DNA from: an uncultured Lachnospiraceae bacterium
Lineage (GTDB): Bacteria > Bacillota > Clostridia > Lachnospirales > Lachnospiraceae
Length of the DNA stretch: 64,000 bases
NCBI GenBank assembly: GCA_910579465.1
Contig: CAJTUB010000003.1
Location: 1 to 64,000 of the forward strand
Direction: 5' to 3'
Part shown: one piece after another, positions 7,922 to 17,852 of the stretch
Numbering within the stretch: position 1 is the stretch's first letter
Layout: every line of letters starts with the position of its first letter
Translations under genes and position numbers: made by a program
The notes under the pieces: generated by a model
What the model was told of the DNA's origin: nothing
Database searches by the model: none
The model's input: the letters and a program-made list of their open reading frames with translations, nothing else

Positions 7922-10900
7922 ATGAGTAAGGTAAGAAGGATTTATTCTGAAAAGAAAGCGGAGTATGCGGTAAGGGCAAAGGAGCTGATGAATGAAATCA
8001 AGGAATACCTCGGGATTCCGCATGTGAACGCAGTTCGTGTGCTGATTCGCTATGATGTCGAGAATATAAGCGATGAGACGCTTTCGCGTGCGCTCGGTAC
8101 GGTATTTTCCGAGCCGCCGGTAGATTTTGTCTATGAAGAGGGCTTCCCGGTTTATCCGGAGGATACGATTTTTTCGGTGGAGTATCTGCCGGGGCAGTTT
8201 GACCAGAGAGCGGATTCCGCGGAGCAGTGCGTGAAGCTTTTAAATGAAAACGAGGAGCCGGTTATCCGTTCCGCGACGACCTATGTGTTATCCGGGATTC
8301 TTGAGCCGGAGGAAATCGCGGCAATCAAGGCATATTGCATTAACCCGGTCGATTCCAGGGAGGCGGCAGAGGAGAAGCCGGAGACCCTGGCGGCTGTATT
8401 TGCCGAGCCGGAGGACGTAAAGATTTTTGACGGCTTTACGGCAATGCCGGAGGAAGAGTTAAAGAAGCTGTATGATTCCCTGAATCTTGCGATGACGTTC
8501 CGTGATTTCCTGCACATCCAGAAGTATTTTAGGGAGGATGAGAAGCGCGACCCGTCCATGACGGAAATCCGTGTGCTGGATACGTACTGGTCCGACCACT
8601 GCCGTCACACGACCTTCCTTACCGAGCTTACCGATGTTACGATTGACGAGGGCGATTATGCGGCTCCGATTCGTGCATCTTATGATAAATATGTGGCAGA
8701 GCGGGAGATTTTATATAAGGGAAGGGACGATAAGTTCATCTCTTTAATGGACCTTGCACTGGTCGGCATGAAGAAGCTCCGTGCCGAAGGAAAGTTAGAG
8801 GATATGGAGGTTTCTGATGAAATCAATGCCTGCTCGATTATTGTACCGGTAGAGATTACCGGATCAGACGGCGTGAAGAAGACCGAGGAATGGCTGGTGT
8901 TCTTTAAGAATGAGACGCACAATCATCCGACGGAAATCGAGCCGTTCGGCGGCGCTGCAACGTGTCTGGGCGGCGCAATCCGCGACCCGCTTTCGGGACG
9001 TGGGTATGTTTATCAGGCAATGCGCGTAACGGGCGCGGCAGACCCGACCCTGCCGATTGCCGAAACCTTAGAGGGAAAGCTTGCGCAGAGAAAGATTGTA
9101 ACGGGCGCAGCTTCGGGCTACAGCTCCTACGGCAACCAGATTGGTCTTGCAACGGGGCTGGTGGATGAGATTTATCATCCGAATTATGTTGCAAAGCGTC
9201 TGGAAATCGGTGCGGTCATGGGCGCAGCGCCGAGAAAGAACGTAATCCGGGAAAATTCGGACCCGGGGGATGTGATTATTTTAATGGGCGGCAGAACCGG
9301 ACGTGACGGCTGCGGAGGCGCAACCGGCTCCTCCAAGGCGCATACGACCGAGTCCATCCATACCTGCGGCGCAGAGGTGCAGAAGGGAAATGCACCGACC
9401 GAGCGTAAGCTGCAGAGGCTGTTCCGCAGGGAAGAGGTTTCCAGACTGATTAAAAAGTGTAATGACTTTGGTGCAGGCGGTGTTTCCGTGGCAATCGGCG
9501 AGCTTGCGGAGGGACTGCGCGTGGATCTGGATCAGGTTCCGAAGAAATATGCCGGTCTTGACGGTACGGAGCTTGCAATTTCCGAGTCGCAGGAGCGTAT
9601 GGCAATCGTTGTGGATGCAAAAGACGTTGACCGGATGCTTGCCTTTGCTGCGGAGGAAAACCTGGAGGCAGTGCCGGTAGCGGTAGTTACTGAGGAGCCG
9701 CGTCTGGTGCTTGTCTGGAGAGGCAAGGAAATCGTAAATATCAAGAGGGCATTTCTGGATACAAACGGCGCGCATCAGGAGGCGGCTGCCGAAATCGGGA
9801 TTCCGAAGAGGGAGGAGAGCTACTTTAAGAAGGGGGCTTCTTACACTGCTTCCCGTGTGGCAAGAAAGACTGCCAAAGGGGAAACCGTAATTTCCGGAAA
9901 GAGCGGCGTTAAGGCTGCATGGCTGAAAATGCTTTCCGATTTGAATATCTGCTCGAAGAAGGGACTTGTGGAAATGTTCGACAGTTCCATCGGCGCCAAT
10001 ACCGTAACGATGCCGTATGGCGGCAGATACCAGATGACGCCGGTGCAGACAATGATTGCAAAGCTTCCGGTGCTTGACGGTGAGAGCGACGTGGTGACGA
10101 TGATGAGCTATGGATTTGACCCGTACCTGTCGAGCTGGAGCCCGTATCATGGCGCCGTTTATGCAGTGATTTCCTCTGTGGCAAAGATTGTAGCCGCAGG
10201 CGGCGACCATACGAAAATCCGTTTTACCTTCCAGGAGTATTTCCGTCGTCTGGGAAGCGACCCGAAGCGCTGGGGCGAACCGTTAGCCGCATTGCTTGGT
10301 GCGTTTGAGGCACAGGTACAGCTGGGGCTTCCGTCCATTGGCGGTAAGGACAGTATGTCCGGTACGTTCCAGGACATCGATGTTCCGCCGACCCTGGTTT
10401 CCTTTGCAGTAGACGTGGCAAAGACCTCCGATGTGATTACCGGGGAGTTTAAAAAGCCGGGCAGTGTTTTAGTAAAGTTTGCAATGAAAAAGGATGCCTA
10501 TGAGCTTCCGGATTATGCGGCATTTGCAGAGCAGATGTCAAAAATTACGAAGCTTGCGCAGAACGGAAAGATTGTTTCCATGTATGCACTCGGCGCCAAG
10601 GGAATTGCGGAGGCAGTCAGCAAGATGGCATTCGGCAACCGCTATGGCGCGGTAATTTCCGATACGGTGAACGAAAAGGAGCTGTTTGCACCGGCGTATG
10701 GTGAGATTCTTGCAGAAATCTCCAAGGAATCCCTTGCGGCGCTGAATGAAAGCGGCATCGCGTACAAGCCGGTCGGCACCGTAGCCGATGCGCCGGTCTT
10801 CTTATATGGCGGTGAGACTATCCCGATGGAGGAGGCACTCGCGGCATGGTCCGGTACATTAGAGAAGGTATTCCCGACCCGTTCCGGCGTAGAGGAGGAA

Positions 10901-11758
10901 AAGATAGTGCATCCGCTCTTTGATGCCAAGACCGTTTATACCGCAAAAAATAAGGTGGCAAAGCCGCGGGTATTTATTCCGGTATTTGCGGGAACGAACT
11001 GTGAATATGATACGATGCGCTCCTTCCGTGCGGCAGGCGCAGAGGTAAGCACCGTAGTTTTCCGTAACCGTAACGGACAGGATATCAGGGAGTCGGTCGA
11101 GGTATTTGAGCGTGAAATCCGGAATGCACAGATTCTGATGTTCCCGGGCGGGTTCTCCGCGGGCGATGAGCCGGACGGCTCCGGCAAGTTTATCGCGACG
11201 GCGTTCCGCAACGCGCGGATTACCGATGCGGTCAATGACCTGTTAAAGCAGCGTGACGGTCTGGTGCTTGGAATCTGTAACGGCTTCCAGGCAATTATCA
11301 AGCTCGGACTGGTGCCATATGGCGAGGTAACCCCGCAGAAGGAGGATTCGCCGACCCTGACGACCAACAGCATCGGCCGCCACATTTCCAAGTCCGTGTA
11401 TACCAAGGTAGTCAGCAATAAGTCTCCGTGGTTGATGGAAGCAGAGCTTGGCGGTGTTTATGCGATTCCGGCATCCCACGGGGAAGGCCGTTTTGTGGCA
11501 GACAGGAAGTGGATTGAACAGCTTGCCGCAAACGGGCAGATTGCGACCCAGTACGTTGACCTTGCGGGAAATCCGACGATGGATGAGGATTTCAATCCAA
11601 ACGGCTCGTACTTTGCAATCGAGGGAATCACCAGCCCGGACGGACGCGTACTCGGCAAGATGGCGCATTCCGAGCGCCGTGGCGCTTCCGTAGCAGTCAA
11701 TATCTACGGGAACCAGGACCAGCATATCTTTGCTTCCGGCGTGAAGTATTTTAAGTAA
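7922..11758 (+). CDS. purL: Phosphoribosylformylglycinamidine synthase, single-chain type
   Basis: 1278 residues, the length of the large one-piece PurL. It converts FGAR, glutamine and ATP to FGAM in purine synthesis. Order of parts: N-terminal PurS-like domain, linker, two AIRS-like ATPase halves (SDHCRHTTFLTEL, NETHNHPTEIEPFGGAATCLGGAIRD, GRDGCGGATGSS, SIGGKDSMSGTF), and a C-terminal class I glutamine amidotransferase with the nucleophile in GICNGFQ (about residue 1118) and SHGEGRF. It stands alone: no other pur gene is nearby. Start at ATG 7922; the ribosome site GGAAAGGA is rather far upstream. Confidence 0.97.
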   Translation: MSKVRRIYSEKKAEYAVRAKELMNEIKEYLGIPHVNAVRVLIRYDVENISDETLSRALGTVFSEPPVDFVYEEGFPVYPEDTIFSVEYLPGQFDQRADSAEQCVKLLNENEEPVIRSATTYVLSGILEPEEIAAIKAYCINPVDSREAAEEKPETLAAVFAEPEDVKIFDGFTAMPEEELKKLYDSLNLAMTFRDFLHIQKYFREDEKRDPSMTEIRVLDTYWSDHCRHTTFLTELTDVTIDEGDYAAPIRASYDKYVAEREILYKGRDDKFISLMDLALVGMKKLRAEGKLEDMEVSDEINACSIIVPVEITGSDGVKKTEEWLVFFKNETHNHPTEIEPFGGAATCLGGAIRDPLSGRGYVYQAMRVTGAADPTLPIAETLEGKLAQRKIVTGAASGYSSYGNQIGLATGLVDEIYHPNYVAKRLEIGAVMGAAPRKNVIRENSDPGDVIILMGGRTGRDGCGGATGSSKAHTTESIHTCGAEVQKGNAPTERKLQRLFRREEVSRLIKKCNDFGAGGVSVAIGELAEGLRVDLDQVPKKYAGLDGTELAISESQERMAIVVDAKDVDRMLAFAAEENLEAVPVAVVTEEPRLVLVWRGKEIVNIKRAFLDTNGAHQEAAAEIGIPKREESYFKKGASYTASRVARKTAKGETVISGKSGVKAAWLKMLSDLNICSKKGLVEMFDSSIGANTVTMPYGGRYQMTPVQTMIAKLPVLDGESDVVTMMSYGFDPYLSSWSPYHGAVYAVISSVAKIVAAGGDHTKIRFTFQEYFRRLGSDPKRWGEPLAALLGAFEAQVQLGLPSIGGKDSMSGTFQDIDVPPTLVSFAVDVAKTSDVITGEFKKPGSVLVKFAMKKDAYELPDYAAFAEQMSKITKLAQNGKIVSMYALGAKGIAEAVSKMAFGNRYGAVISDTVNEKELFAPAYGEILAEISKESLAALNESGIAYKPVGTVADAPVFLYGGETIPMEEALAAWSGTLEKVFPTRSGVEEEKIVHPLFDAKTVYTAKNKVAKPRVFIPVFAGTNCEYDTMRSFRAAGAEVSTVVFRNRNGQDIRESVEVFEREIRNAQILMFPGGFSAGDEPDGSGKFIATAFRNARITDAVNDLLKQRDGLVLGICNGFQAIIKLGLVPYGEVTPQKEDSPTLTTNSIGRHISKSVYTKVVSNKSPWLMEAELGGVYAIPASHGEGRFVADRKWIEQLAANGQIATQYVDLAGNPTMDEDFNPNGSYFAIEGITSPDGRVLGKMAHSERRGASVAVNIYGNQDQHIFASGVKYFK

Positions 11759-11885
11759 GGAAAATTTAAGCAGGGAAAGGCTATGCAGCGGTGGATATTT
11801 CTTTCTTCAAAGGGATATCTGCCGTTTCTCTTTCCGGGAAGGTTCTGCAGGCCGTTACACAGCCAGAAGAACACAAACGGCATAA

Positions 11886-11943
11886 AAAATGCGGAAGTCA
11901 GGGGGATTCCTGTATGGAAATATTTTTTCAAAGGGTGTATAAT
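11886..11943 (+). promoter_or_regulatory. Promoter of the NYN gene with shared upstream element
   Basis: AAAAATGCGGAAGTCAGG (11885-11902), 12 nt, TGGAAA (11915-11920), 17 nt, TATAAT (11938-11943). The element matches the window consensus; the -35 box is weak. Upstream, GCCGTTT (about 11820) and AAACGGC (about 11877) can pair. Confidence 0.6.
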
Positions 11944-11977
11944 AATAGAATAAAAATTGTACGGAGGCAGATACGAT

Positions 11978-12763
11978 ATGCAGGAAAAACAGGTGGCGGT
12001 ATTGATTGACGGAGATAATATATCGCCGAAATATGCGGAATATATCAGGCAGGAGGCGGCAAGGAGCGGGCGTATTAAGATTTTCCGGCTGTATGGCTCT
12101 ATCAATTCGCCGAGCGTGAAATCATGGTACAGAGTGATGCCGAAATATGGAATTATGCCGATGCTGCAGATTTCCTACACTTACGGGAAGAGTATTGCGG
12201 ACCAGGCGCTTGCCATTGACGCGATGGATATTTTGTACGGCGGAGGGATTGATGTCATCTGTCTTGTGACAAGCGACAGTGATTTTACCAAGCTTGCATA
12301 CCGTATTAAGGAGTCCGGCAAGGTATTAATCGGAATGGGGGAACAGAAAACGAATGAGTCGCTTGCACAGGCATGCGATGAGTTTAAGGTGCTGGATTTA
12401 ATCTATCAGGTGCAGGATAATGAGGAGCCGGAGGAGGTAGTTTCAGCGGAAGAGCCGGAGGAAGAGGCAGCAGAGGATTTAAAGGAGGAGGGCGATTTGC
12501 TGGATATTGTAAAAACAATCAGCATACCGTCAAAGCAGGAAATTATCGAAATTATTTTGAATACGTTAGATGATGACTGGGAGAATCTTGCCAGTGTCGG
12601 AGCTGCCCTGAATAAGCAGATATCCGGCTTTGATGCCAGGAATTACGGCTACCGGAATATGACCCAGTTTATCAAGAACAATGCGGATAAGTTTGAACTG
12701 AGCTTTGAAACGTCCAGAGACGGGATTCACAGTGTCGTATATGTAAGAAAAAAGGTAAAGTAA
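11978..12763 (+). CDS. NYN-domain (LabA/DUF88-like) putative RNase with C-terminal LOTUS-like domain
   Basis: 261 residues. Start at ATG 11978, with ACGGAGG 10 nt upstream. The N-terminal NYN/PIN-like fold shows its acidic metal sites: VLIDGDNISPKY, DQALAIDAMDILY and CLVTSDSDFTKLAYRIKESGK. A Glu-rich linker (about 145-170) leads to a winged-helix OST-HTH/LOTUS-type domain (IIEIILNTLDDDWENLASVG ... YGYRNMTQFIK). Proteins with this layout are thought to cut or bind RNA; the target is unknown. It lies 57 nt before the PTS gene, so the two may be cotranscribed. Confidence 0.88.
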   Translation: MQEKQVAVLIDGDNISPKYAEYIRQEAARSGRIKIFRLYGSINSPSVKSWYRVMPKYGIMPMLQISYTYGKSIADQALAIDAMDILYGGGIDVICLVTSDSDFTKLAYRIKESGKVLIGMGEQKTNESLAQACDEFKVLDLIYQVQDNEEPEEVVSAEEPEEEAAEDLKEEGDLLDIVKTISIPSKQEIIEIILNTLDDDWENLASVGAALNKQISGFDARNYGYRNMTQFIKNNADKFELSFETSRDGIHSVVYVRKKVK

Positions 12764-12820
12764 AGGGAATCGATGCATTTTTGCAGAAGCGGGAACAGAT
12801 AAGGAAATAAGGAGCGTAAT

Positions 12821-13891
12821 ATGAAAGCAAAATTGAAAAAATGGGCAAACGAAATTTTTATCGACGGGCTGTCCGGTATGGCGATGGGGCTGTTTGCGAC
12901 ACTGATTATCGGGACGATTATAAAGCAGGCGGGAACGCTGCTGGGCGGCACGGTCGGTAATTTTTTGGTCCAGATCGGGACGGTGGCATCTGCGTTGACC
13001 GGTGCGGGGATTGGTGTCGGTGTGGCAATTAAGTTTAAGGAAAGCACGCTGGTCACGATTTCCGCGGCAACGGCGGGAATGGTCGGGGCGTTTGCCTCCA
13101 AGCTGTTAGACGGTGTGGTCATAGCGGGCAGTACCGTTACGCTGACCGGACCGGGGGAGCCGCTCGGGGCGTTTGTTGCGGCATATCTCTGCATTTTGTT
13201 TGGCAGGCTGGTTGCCGGAAGGACAAAGGTGGATATTCTGGTGACGCCGCTTGTGTCTATCCTGACCGGCTCTGCGGCAGGACTTCTCATCGGGCCGCCG
13301 ATTTCGGGCTTTATGGCATGGCTCGGCAGTATTATCAACTGGGGAACTGAGCAGCAGCCGTTTCTGATGGGGGTCGTTGTTTCGGTTCTGATGGGAATGA
13401 TTTTAACCCTTCCAATCAGCTCTGCGGCGCTTGGCGTTTCGCTCGGACTGTCCGGGCTTGCGGCAGGAGCGGCAACCATCGGGTGCTGTGCCAATATGGT
13501 AGGCTTTGCGGTGGCAAGCTACCGTGAGAATAAAATAGGCGGTCTGGTGGCACAGGGACTTGGAACAAGCATGCTGCAGGTGCCGAACATTGTAAAGCGT
13601 CCGGTCATCTGGCTTCCGGCGATTGTGGCAAGCGCTGTGCTGGGGCCGGTTTCCACGATGCTGTTCCGTATGACAAGCAATGCAGTCGGCTCTGGCATGG
13701 GAAGCGCGGGGCTGGTAGGACAGATTATGGCGTACCAGACGATGACCGAGGCAGGGCAGGGGCCGGCAGCCGTGCTGCTGCAGATTGTACTGATGCACTT
13801 TCTTGCTCCGGCGGCAGTCGCTCTGTTAGTATCGGAGCTGATGCGGAAGAAGGGCTGGCTCCGGTACGGTGACATGAAGCTGGAACTGTAG
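12821..13891 (+). CDS. PTS sugar transporter IIC-type membrane protein (PTS_EIIC_2)
   Basis: 356 residues, almost entirely hydrophobic, with about nine or ten membrane segments and many Gly/Ala (MGLFATLIIGTIIKQAG, LTGAGIGVGVAIKF). The sequence type is the PTS_EIIC_2 family, stand-alone membrane subunits without attached IIA or IIB domains. No IIA or IIB gene is nearby, so the substrate and even sugar phosphorylation are uncertain. Good ribosome site (AAGGAG) 12 nt before ATG 12821. Confidence 0.85.
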   Translation: MKAKLKKWANEIFIDGLSGMAMGLFATLIIGTIIKQAGTLLGGTVGNFLVQIGTVASALTGAGIGVGVAIKFKESTLVTISAATAGMVGAFASKLLDGVVIAGSTVTLTGPGEPLGAFVAAYLCILFGRLVAGRTKVDILVTPLVSILTGSAAGLLIGPPISGFMAWLGSIINWGTEQQPFLMGVVVSVLMGMILTLPISSAALGVSLGLSGLAAGAATIGCCANMVGFAVASYRENKIGGLVAQGLGTSMLQVPNIVKRPVIWLPAIVASAVLGPVSTMLFRMTSNAVGSGMGSAGLVGQIMAYQTMTEAGQGPAAVLLQIVLMHFLAPAAVALLVSELMRKKGWLRYGDMKLEL

Positions 13892-13943
13892 ACGGAGAAG
13901 GGCTTCCGAGATGGGATACAAAAGCTAAGAAAGGGAGAAGAAG

Positions 13944-15467
13944 ATGCAGTGGGCTTATAAAAAAATCAGAACAAACAGCTGGAACACGGTGTTCCATAAG
14001 AGCAGGAAATCGTGGCTTATGCTTGTGGCAGTCGGATTCTTATTTGCTTTTGCCGGTGTAGCAAACGCTTCACAGATTACCTTTATCGGTTCCATTGACC
14101 GGCTCATCGGGGCAAATGATGAGATTCTTTCAGGGAATATCGAAATCTTAAAGGAATATATTGTAGAAACCCCGCTTGTGAAAAATGTATCGTTTATTAC
14201 CTCGGACCTTGCACTTTCGGTAATCGACATTCTTTCGAAAAGAGCAACCTGGGTCATTAAGCTGCTTGGCGCCAATCTTGCATATTTCCGCCGGAATCCG
14301 GGCGAGGTGATTGCCAATATGCTGGCGGCAGCCCTGATAGCCGCAGTCATTAAGTTTTTTATACAGAATGTTGTCATTGTCGGCAGAAACCGTTATGTCA
14401 TGGAGAACCGTTTTGAAAAGGAAATATCGTTCCGCAGAATGCTTGCACCGTTTCACATAAAAACGCTTTGGCATGTAATCCGGGTAATGCTGTGTTACAA
14501 TATTACGCTTGCGCTCTGGTCGGTTACAATTGCAGGCGGAGTGTATAAGTATTATCAGTATGGCTTTGTTCCTTATATTCTTGCCGAAAATCCGTCGGTT
14601 GGCTGGCGGGAGGCAAAGCGCCTGTCACGTTCCATGACAAAAGGCTTTAAATGGAAGGTCTTTTGCACACAGCTTTCTTATAGTTACATATGGCTTCTGA
14701 AGCTGGTTCCGCTTGTCGGGCTGTTCATTGCCGTTCCTCTTGAAATGCAGTTAAATGCAGAATTATATTTTACCCTGCGTAATAACCCGGAAACTGACAA
14801 AAGCCTTCTGACGGAACCGGTATTTTCAGGTTGCGCGTATACGGAACAACCGGACGATAGCAGCGTCAGCAGGCCGTGCTATGTATTAAAGGATTTATCG
14901 CTGGAGCTTTCGGAACGGAAGGGAAAAATCAGCCCTTACAGTATGCTGGATTTTATCTTTATGTTTTTTACGTTCTGCCTGATTGGCTGGCTGTGGGAGT
15001 GTGGCCTGCATATGGTAAGGTATCACGAGTTTGTCAACCGGGGAACCCTGTACGGGCCATGGATTCCGATTTACGGGGTCGGCGGTACGGCAGTGGTGTT
15101 TCTGCTGGACCGCTTCAAAAAAAATAAGTTTAAGCTGCTAATGCTGGAAATTGCACTCTGTGCAGTGTTAGAGTATCTGACAAGCTTTCTCTTAGACTTT
15201 ATCTTTAATTCTTCTTATTGGGATTATAAGACGGAGTTTCTGAATATCAACGGCAGGATTTGCTTTGCGGCGCTTACCGCATTTGCTATCGGCGGCATGG
15301 CTGCAATTTATGTGCTTGCGCCTGCCATCAGCGGCGTTGTTTCCCGGTATGCAAAAAAGCTGAAGGTCATTGTGGCAGCTCTTTTATGCGCTGCCTTTCT
15401 TGCGGATATCGTTTGCTGCATGCTGTTTGGCTTTAATTCGGGGGCAGGGGTAGGAGGCACCCTGTAA
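13944..15467 (+). CDS. Membrane protein: DUF975 half fused to a CmpB-type (putative ABC permease) half
   Basis: 507 residues. The first 285 look like DUF975: several membrane helices and FVPYILAENPSVGWREAKRLSRSMTKGFKW with a polar Arg/Lys-rich loop. After a hydrophilic linker the second half fits ABC_trans_CmpB: FFTFCLIGWLWECGLHM, FVNRGTLYGPWIPIYGVGG, then SSYWDY and NGRICFAALTAFAIGGMAA. Each half also occurs alone in other Clostridia; their fusion suggests a joint function in envelope homeostasis, which is speculative. Starts 52 nt after the PTS gene and ends 16 nt from the convergent ABC-F gene. Confidence 0.8.
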   Translation: MQWAYKKIRTNSWNTVFHKSRKSWLMLVAVGFLFAFAGVANASQITFIGSIDRLIGANDEILSGNIEILKEYIVETPLVKNVSFITSDLALSVIDILSKRATWVIKLLGANLAYFRRNPGEVIANMLAAALIAAVIKFFIQNVVIVGRNRYVMENRFEKEISFRRMLAPFHIKTLWHVIRVMLCYNITLALWSVTIAGGVYKYYQYGFVPYILAENPSVGWREAKRLSRSMTKGFKWKVFCTQLSYSYIWLLKLVPLVGLFIAVPLEMQLNAELYFTLRNNPETDKSLLTEPVFSGCAYTEQPDDSSVSRPCYVLKDLSLELSERKGKISPYSMLDFIFMFFTFCLIGWLWECGLHMVRYHEFVNRGTLYGPWIPIYGVGGTAVVFLLDRFKKNKFKLLMLEIALCAVLEYLTSFLLDFIFNSSYWDYKTEFLNINGRICFAALTAFAIGGMAAIYVLAPAISGVVSRYAKKLKVIVAALLCAAFLADIVCCMLFGFNSGAGVGGTL

Positions 15468-15483
15468 CAGCCCCCTTCCTGCT

Positions 15484-17409
15484 TTACTCCGCCAGCTCTT
15501 CCCACTGTTCCATCAGACGCTCTAACGCCTCCTCCAGCTCCTGTCTTTTCCCGGTCAGCTCCGTCAGCTTTGCGTGGTCGGTCATATTTTCCGGGTCGGA
15601 GAGAGCGGCGTCAACCGCTTCCTTTTCGTGTTCCAGACGTTCGATTTCCTCCTCGGTTCTCTTTAAATCGTTCTGGCGTTTGCGCAGACGTGCCTGTTCT
15701 TCCTTCTGCTGCTGCCAGTCCGTCTTGGTTTCGGTGACAGCAGGAGAGGCGTCGGGCGATGCGCTTTCCTTTGTTTTGGTAGCTTCCAGATAAAGGCGCT
15801 CGGTCAGCTCCTTTTTTTCCAGATAGTATTCGTAATTTCCGGTGTAGTTGAGCAGCGTATGCTCTGTTAAATCCAAAATCCTTGTAGCGGTTTTGTTGAT
15901 AAAATAACGGTCATGGGAAACGTAGAGAACGGTTCCCTCATAGCTGTTAATCGCATCCTCAAGGATTTCCTTGGATACCATGTCCAGGTGGTTCGTCGGC
16001 TCGTCGAGAATCAGCAGGTTTGCATCGGAGAGCATGAGCTTTGCAAGGGAAACCCTGCCCCGTTCTCCGCCGCTTAAGTCGCTGATGTGCTTAAAAACAT
16101 CATCCCCGGTGAATAAAAATGCAGCAAGCGCATTCCGGATTGCAGTATTGTCCATATGCGGGTAGGTATCCTGCAACTCGTCAAACAGTGTTTTTTCACT
16201 GTGGAGGACCTGATGCTCCTGGTCGTAGTAGGCGATATGCACCTTGGCTCCCGGTTTGATTTCCCCGGCATCCGCAGGAATCAGGCCGTTGATGATTTTC
16301 AGAATGGTTGTTTTCCCGGTCCCGTTCTTTCCGATAATGGCAACCTTTTCCCCGCGCTTTATTTCGAAGCTGATATCGGAAAACAGGGTAAGACTGCCGA
16401 AGGACTTGGAAAGACCCGTTACGGTCAGGACGTCGTTTCCGCTCATAATGCGCGGCTCCAGACGAATCCGCATTTTACTGCGGACCTCGACCGGCTTTTC
16501 AATGCGCTCGATTTTATCGAGCATTTTTTCCCGGCTTTCCGCCCGCTTGATGGACTTTTCCCGGTTAAAGGAGCGCAGCTTTGCAATGACATCCTCCTGA
16601 TGCCTGATTTCGCGCTGCTGGTTCAGATAGTGCTGAATCAGGGTTTCACGCTGCTGTTCCTTTTTTACGGCGTAGTCGGAGTAATTGCCGGAAAAGGTCT
16701 GCGCCTTTGCCGCATCCAGCTCGATGACCTTTGTGACGACCCGGTCGAGGAAGTAGCGGTCATGGGCGACGATTAAAACTGCACCCGGATAGTTGATAAG
16801 ATAGGTTTCGAGCCATGTGATGGACGGCATGTCCAGATGGTTGGTCGGCTCGTCTAACATAATCAGGTCCGGCGAGGTAAGCAGAAGGCGACCTAAGGCA
16901 ATGCGGGTTTTCTGCCCGCCGGAAAGGGTCCGGATTTTTTTCCCGAAGTCCTCTTCCGTAAAGCCAAGTCCTTTTAAAACACCGACGACTTCGCTTTTGT
17001 AGGCGTAGCCGTTGGAGGCTTCAAAGAAATGGGTCAGGGAGGTGTACTCCCGTAAAAGGGCCTCAAGGGCGTCGCCGGAGTGCTCCTTCATTTCCTGCTC
17101 CAGAGCGCGGATACGCTCCTCGGCTTTTAAAAGCTCTGCCTTTACGGAAAGCATCTCCTCGTAAATGGTGCGTTCCGAGGAAAGGTCCTGATGCTGGGAA
17201 AGGTAGCCGATGGAAGCCCCCTTTGCGGTAATGACCTCTCCGGAATCGGCAGAAAGCTCCCGCATGATAATCTTCAGCAGGGTGGACTTCCCGGCGCCGT
17301 TGATACCGACGATGGCGGCTTTTTCCCGTTCGTTAATATGAAAAGAGACCTGCTCCAAAATGGTGTCGTCTCCAAAGCTTTTTGTAATGTTTTTGCAGGC
17401 AAGCAGCAT
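15484..17409 (-). CDS. ABC-F family ATPase, ribosome-associated type
   Basis: 641 residues with two ATP-binding cassettes and no membrane segments. Walker A motifs GINGAGKST (about residue 37) and GKNGTGKTT (about 345), signatures LSGGQKTRIALGRLLL and LSGGERGRVSLAKLML, and Walker B LIMLDEPTNHLDM and LLILDEPTNHLDM. The inter-cassette linker is long and basic, as in proteins that reach into the ribosomal E site. A charged C-terminal coiled coil (about 545-641) follows. ABC-F proteins rescue stalled ribosomes, tune translation or protect from antibiotics; which applies here cannot be said. AGGAGG lies close before ATG 17409. Confidence 0.93.
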   Translation of the reverse strand: MLLACKNITKSFGDDTILEQVSFHINEREKAAIVGINGAGKSTLLKIIMRELSADSGEVITAKGASIGYLSQHQDLSSERTIYEEMLSVKAELLKAEERIRALEQEMKEHSGDALEALLREYTSLTHFFEASNGYAYKSEVVGVLKGLGFTEEDFGKKIRTLSGGQKTRIALGRLLLTSPDLIMLDEPTNHLDMPSITWLETYLINYPGAVLIVAHDRYFLDRVVTKVIELDAAKAQTFSGNYSDYAVKKEQQRETLIQHYLNQQREIRHQEDVIAKLRSFNREKSIKRAESREKMLDKIERIEKPVEVRSKMRIRLEPRIMSGNDVLTVTGLSKSFGSLTLFSDISFEIKRGEKVAIIGKNGTGKTTILKIINGLIPADAGEIKPGAKVHIAYYDQEHQVLHSEKTLFDELQDTYPHMDNTAIRNALAAFLFTGDDVFKHISDLSGGERGRVSLAKLMLSDANLLILDEPTNHLDMVSKEILEDAINSYEGTVLYVSHDRYFINKTATRILDLTEHTLLNYTGNYEYYLEKKELTERLYLEATKTKESASPDASPAVTETKTDWQQQKEEQARLRKRQNDLKRTEEEIERLEHEKEAVDAALSDPENMTDHAKLTELTGKRQELEEALERLMEQWEELAE

Positions 17410-17580
17410 AACAACCTCCTGATTTCACTTTGAATGCCTACGGCTATCCTGTGCGTCCACATCTTGTATGTAGCTTTGTGTCCCGGCAGCTATGGGCAGT
17501 TCCATTTTGCATGTGCTTAAGGGTTCCGCATAAATACAAAATGAAGCTGCGCAAAGCCTGTGGAACTTTTTAAGGTAACT

Positions 17581-17783
17581 AAAAATGCGGAAATTCAGGA
17601 CAGCTCTGGATTGGCAAAGTAGTTTTGTTAGATTATACTATATTAAATGGAGAAATACAAGGCACAATAAACTTGGTGTGCAGACCGCGGAACAGAAATT
17701 AGTATACAAAATACGGAAATTTAAGAGAATAAACTATATTTTGTCGTTTCTTTCTTGCTAAATTTTCACAAATAAGGTATACT
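17581..17783 (+). promoter_or_regulatory. Two promoters and shared upstream element before the MBL hydrolase
   Basis: First: AAAAATGCGGAAATTCAGG (17581-17599), 11 nt, TTGGCA (17611-17616), 17 nt, TATACT (17634-17639). Second and nearer: TTGCTA (17755-17760), 17 nt, TATACT (17778-17783), with a related AAAATACGGAAATTTAAG at about 17708-17725. The gap 17410-17852 also holds imperfect arms (GCAGTTCCATTTTG and CAAAATGAAGCTGC, about 17495-17545) and no gene. Confidence 0.75.
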
Positions 17784-17852
17784 TTAGTTAAGGGACGGCG
17801 TTGTGTGTAAGAGAAGCCGCCTGAATGATTCAAAAAAGAAAGGAGAGTACTT

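Noticed and set aside
9281..10210. Long open frame on the minus strand inside purL
   Set aside because: Antisense to a strongly conserved enzyme, no ribosome site, His/Arg-rich nonsense composition; a by-product of codon bias.
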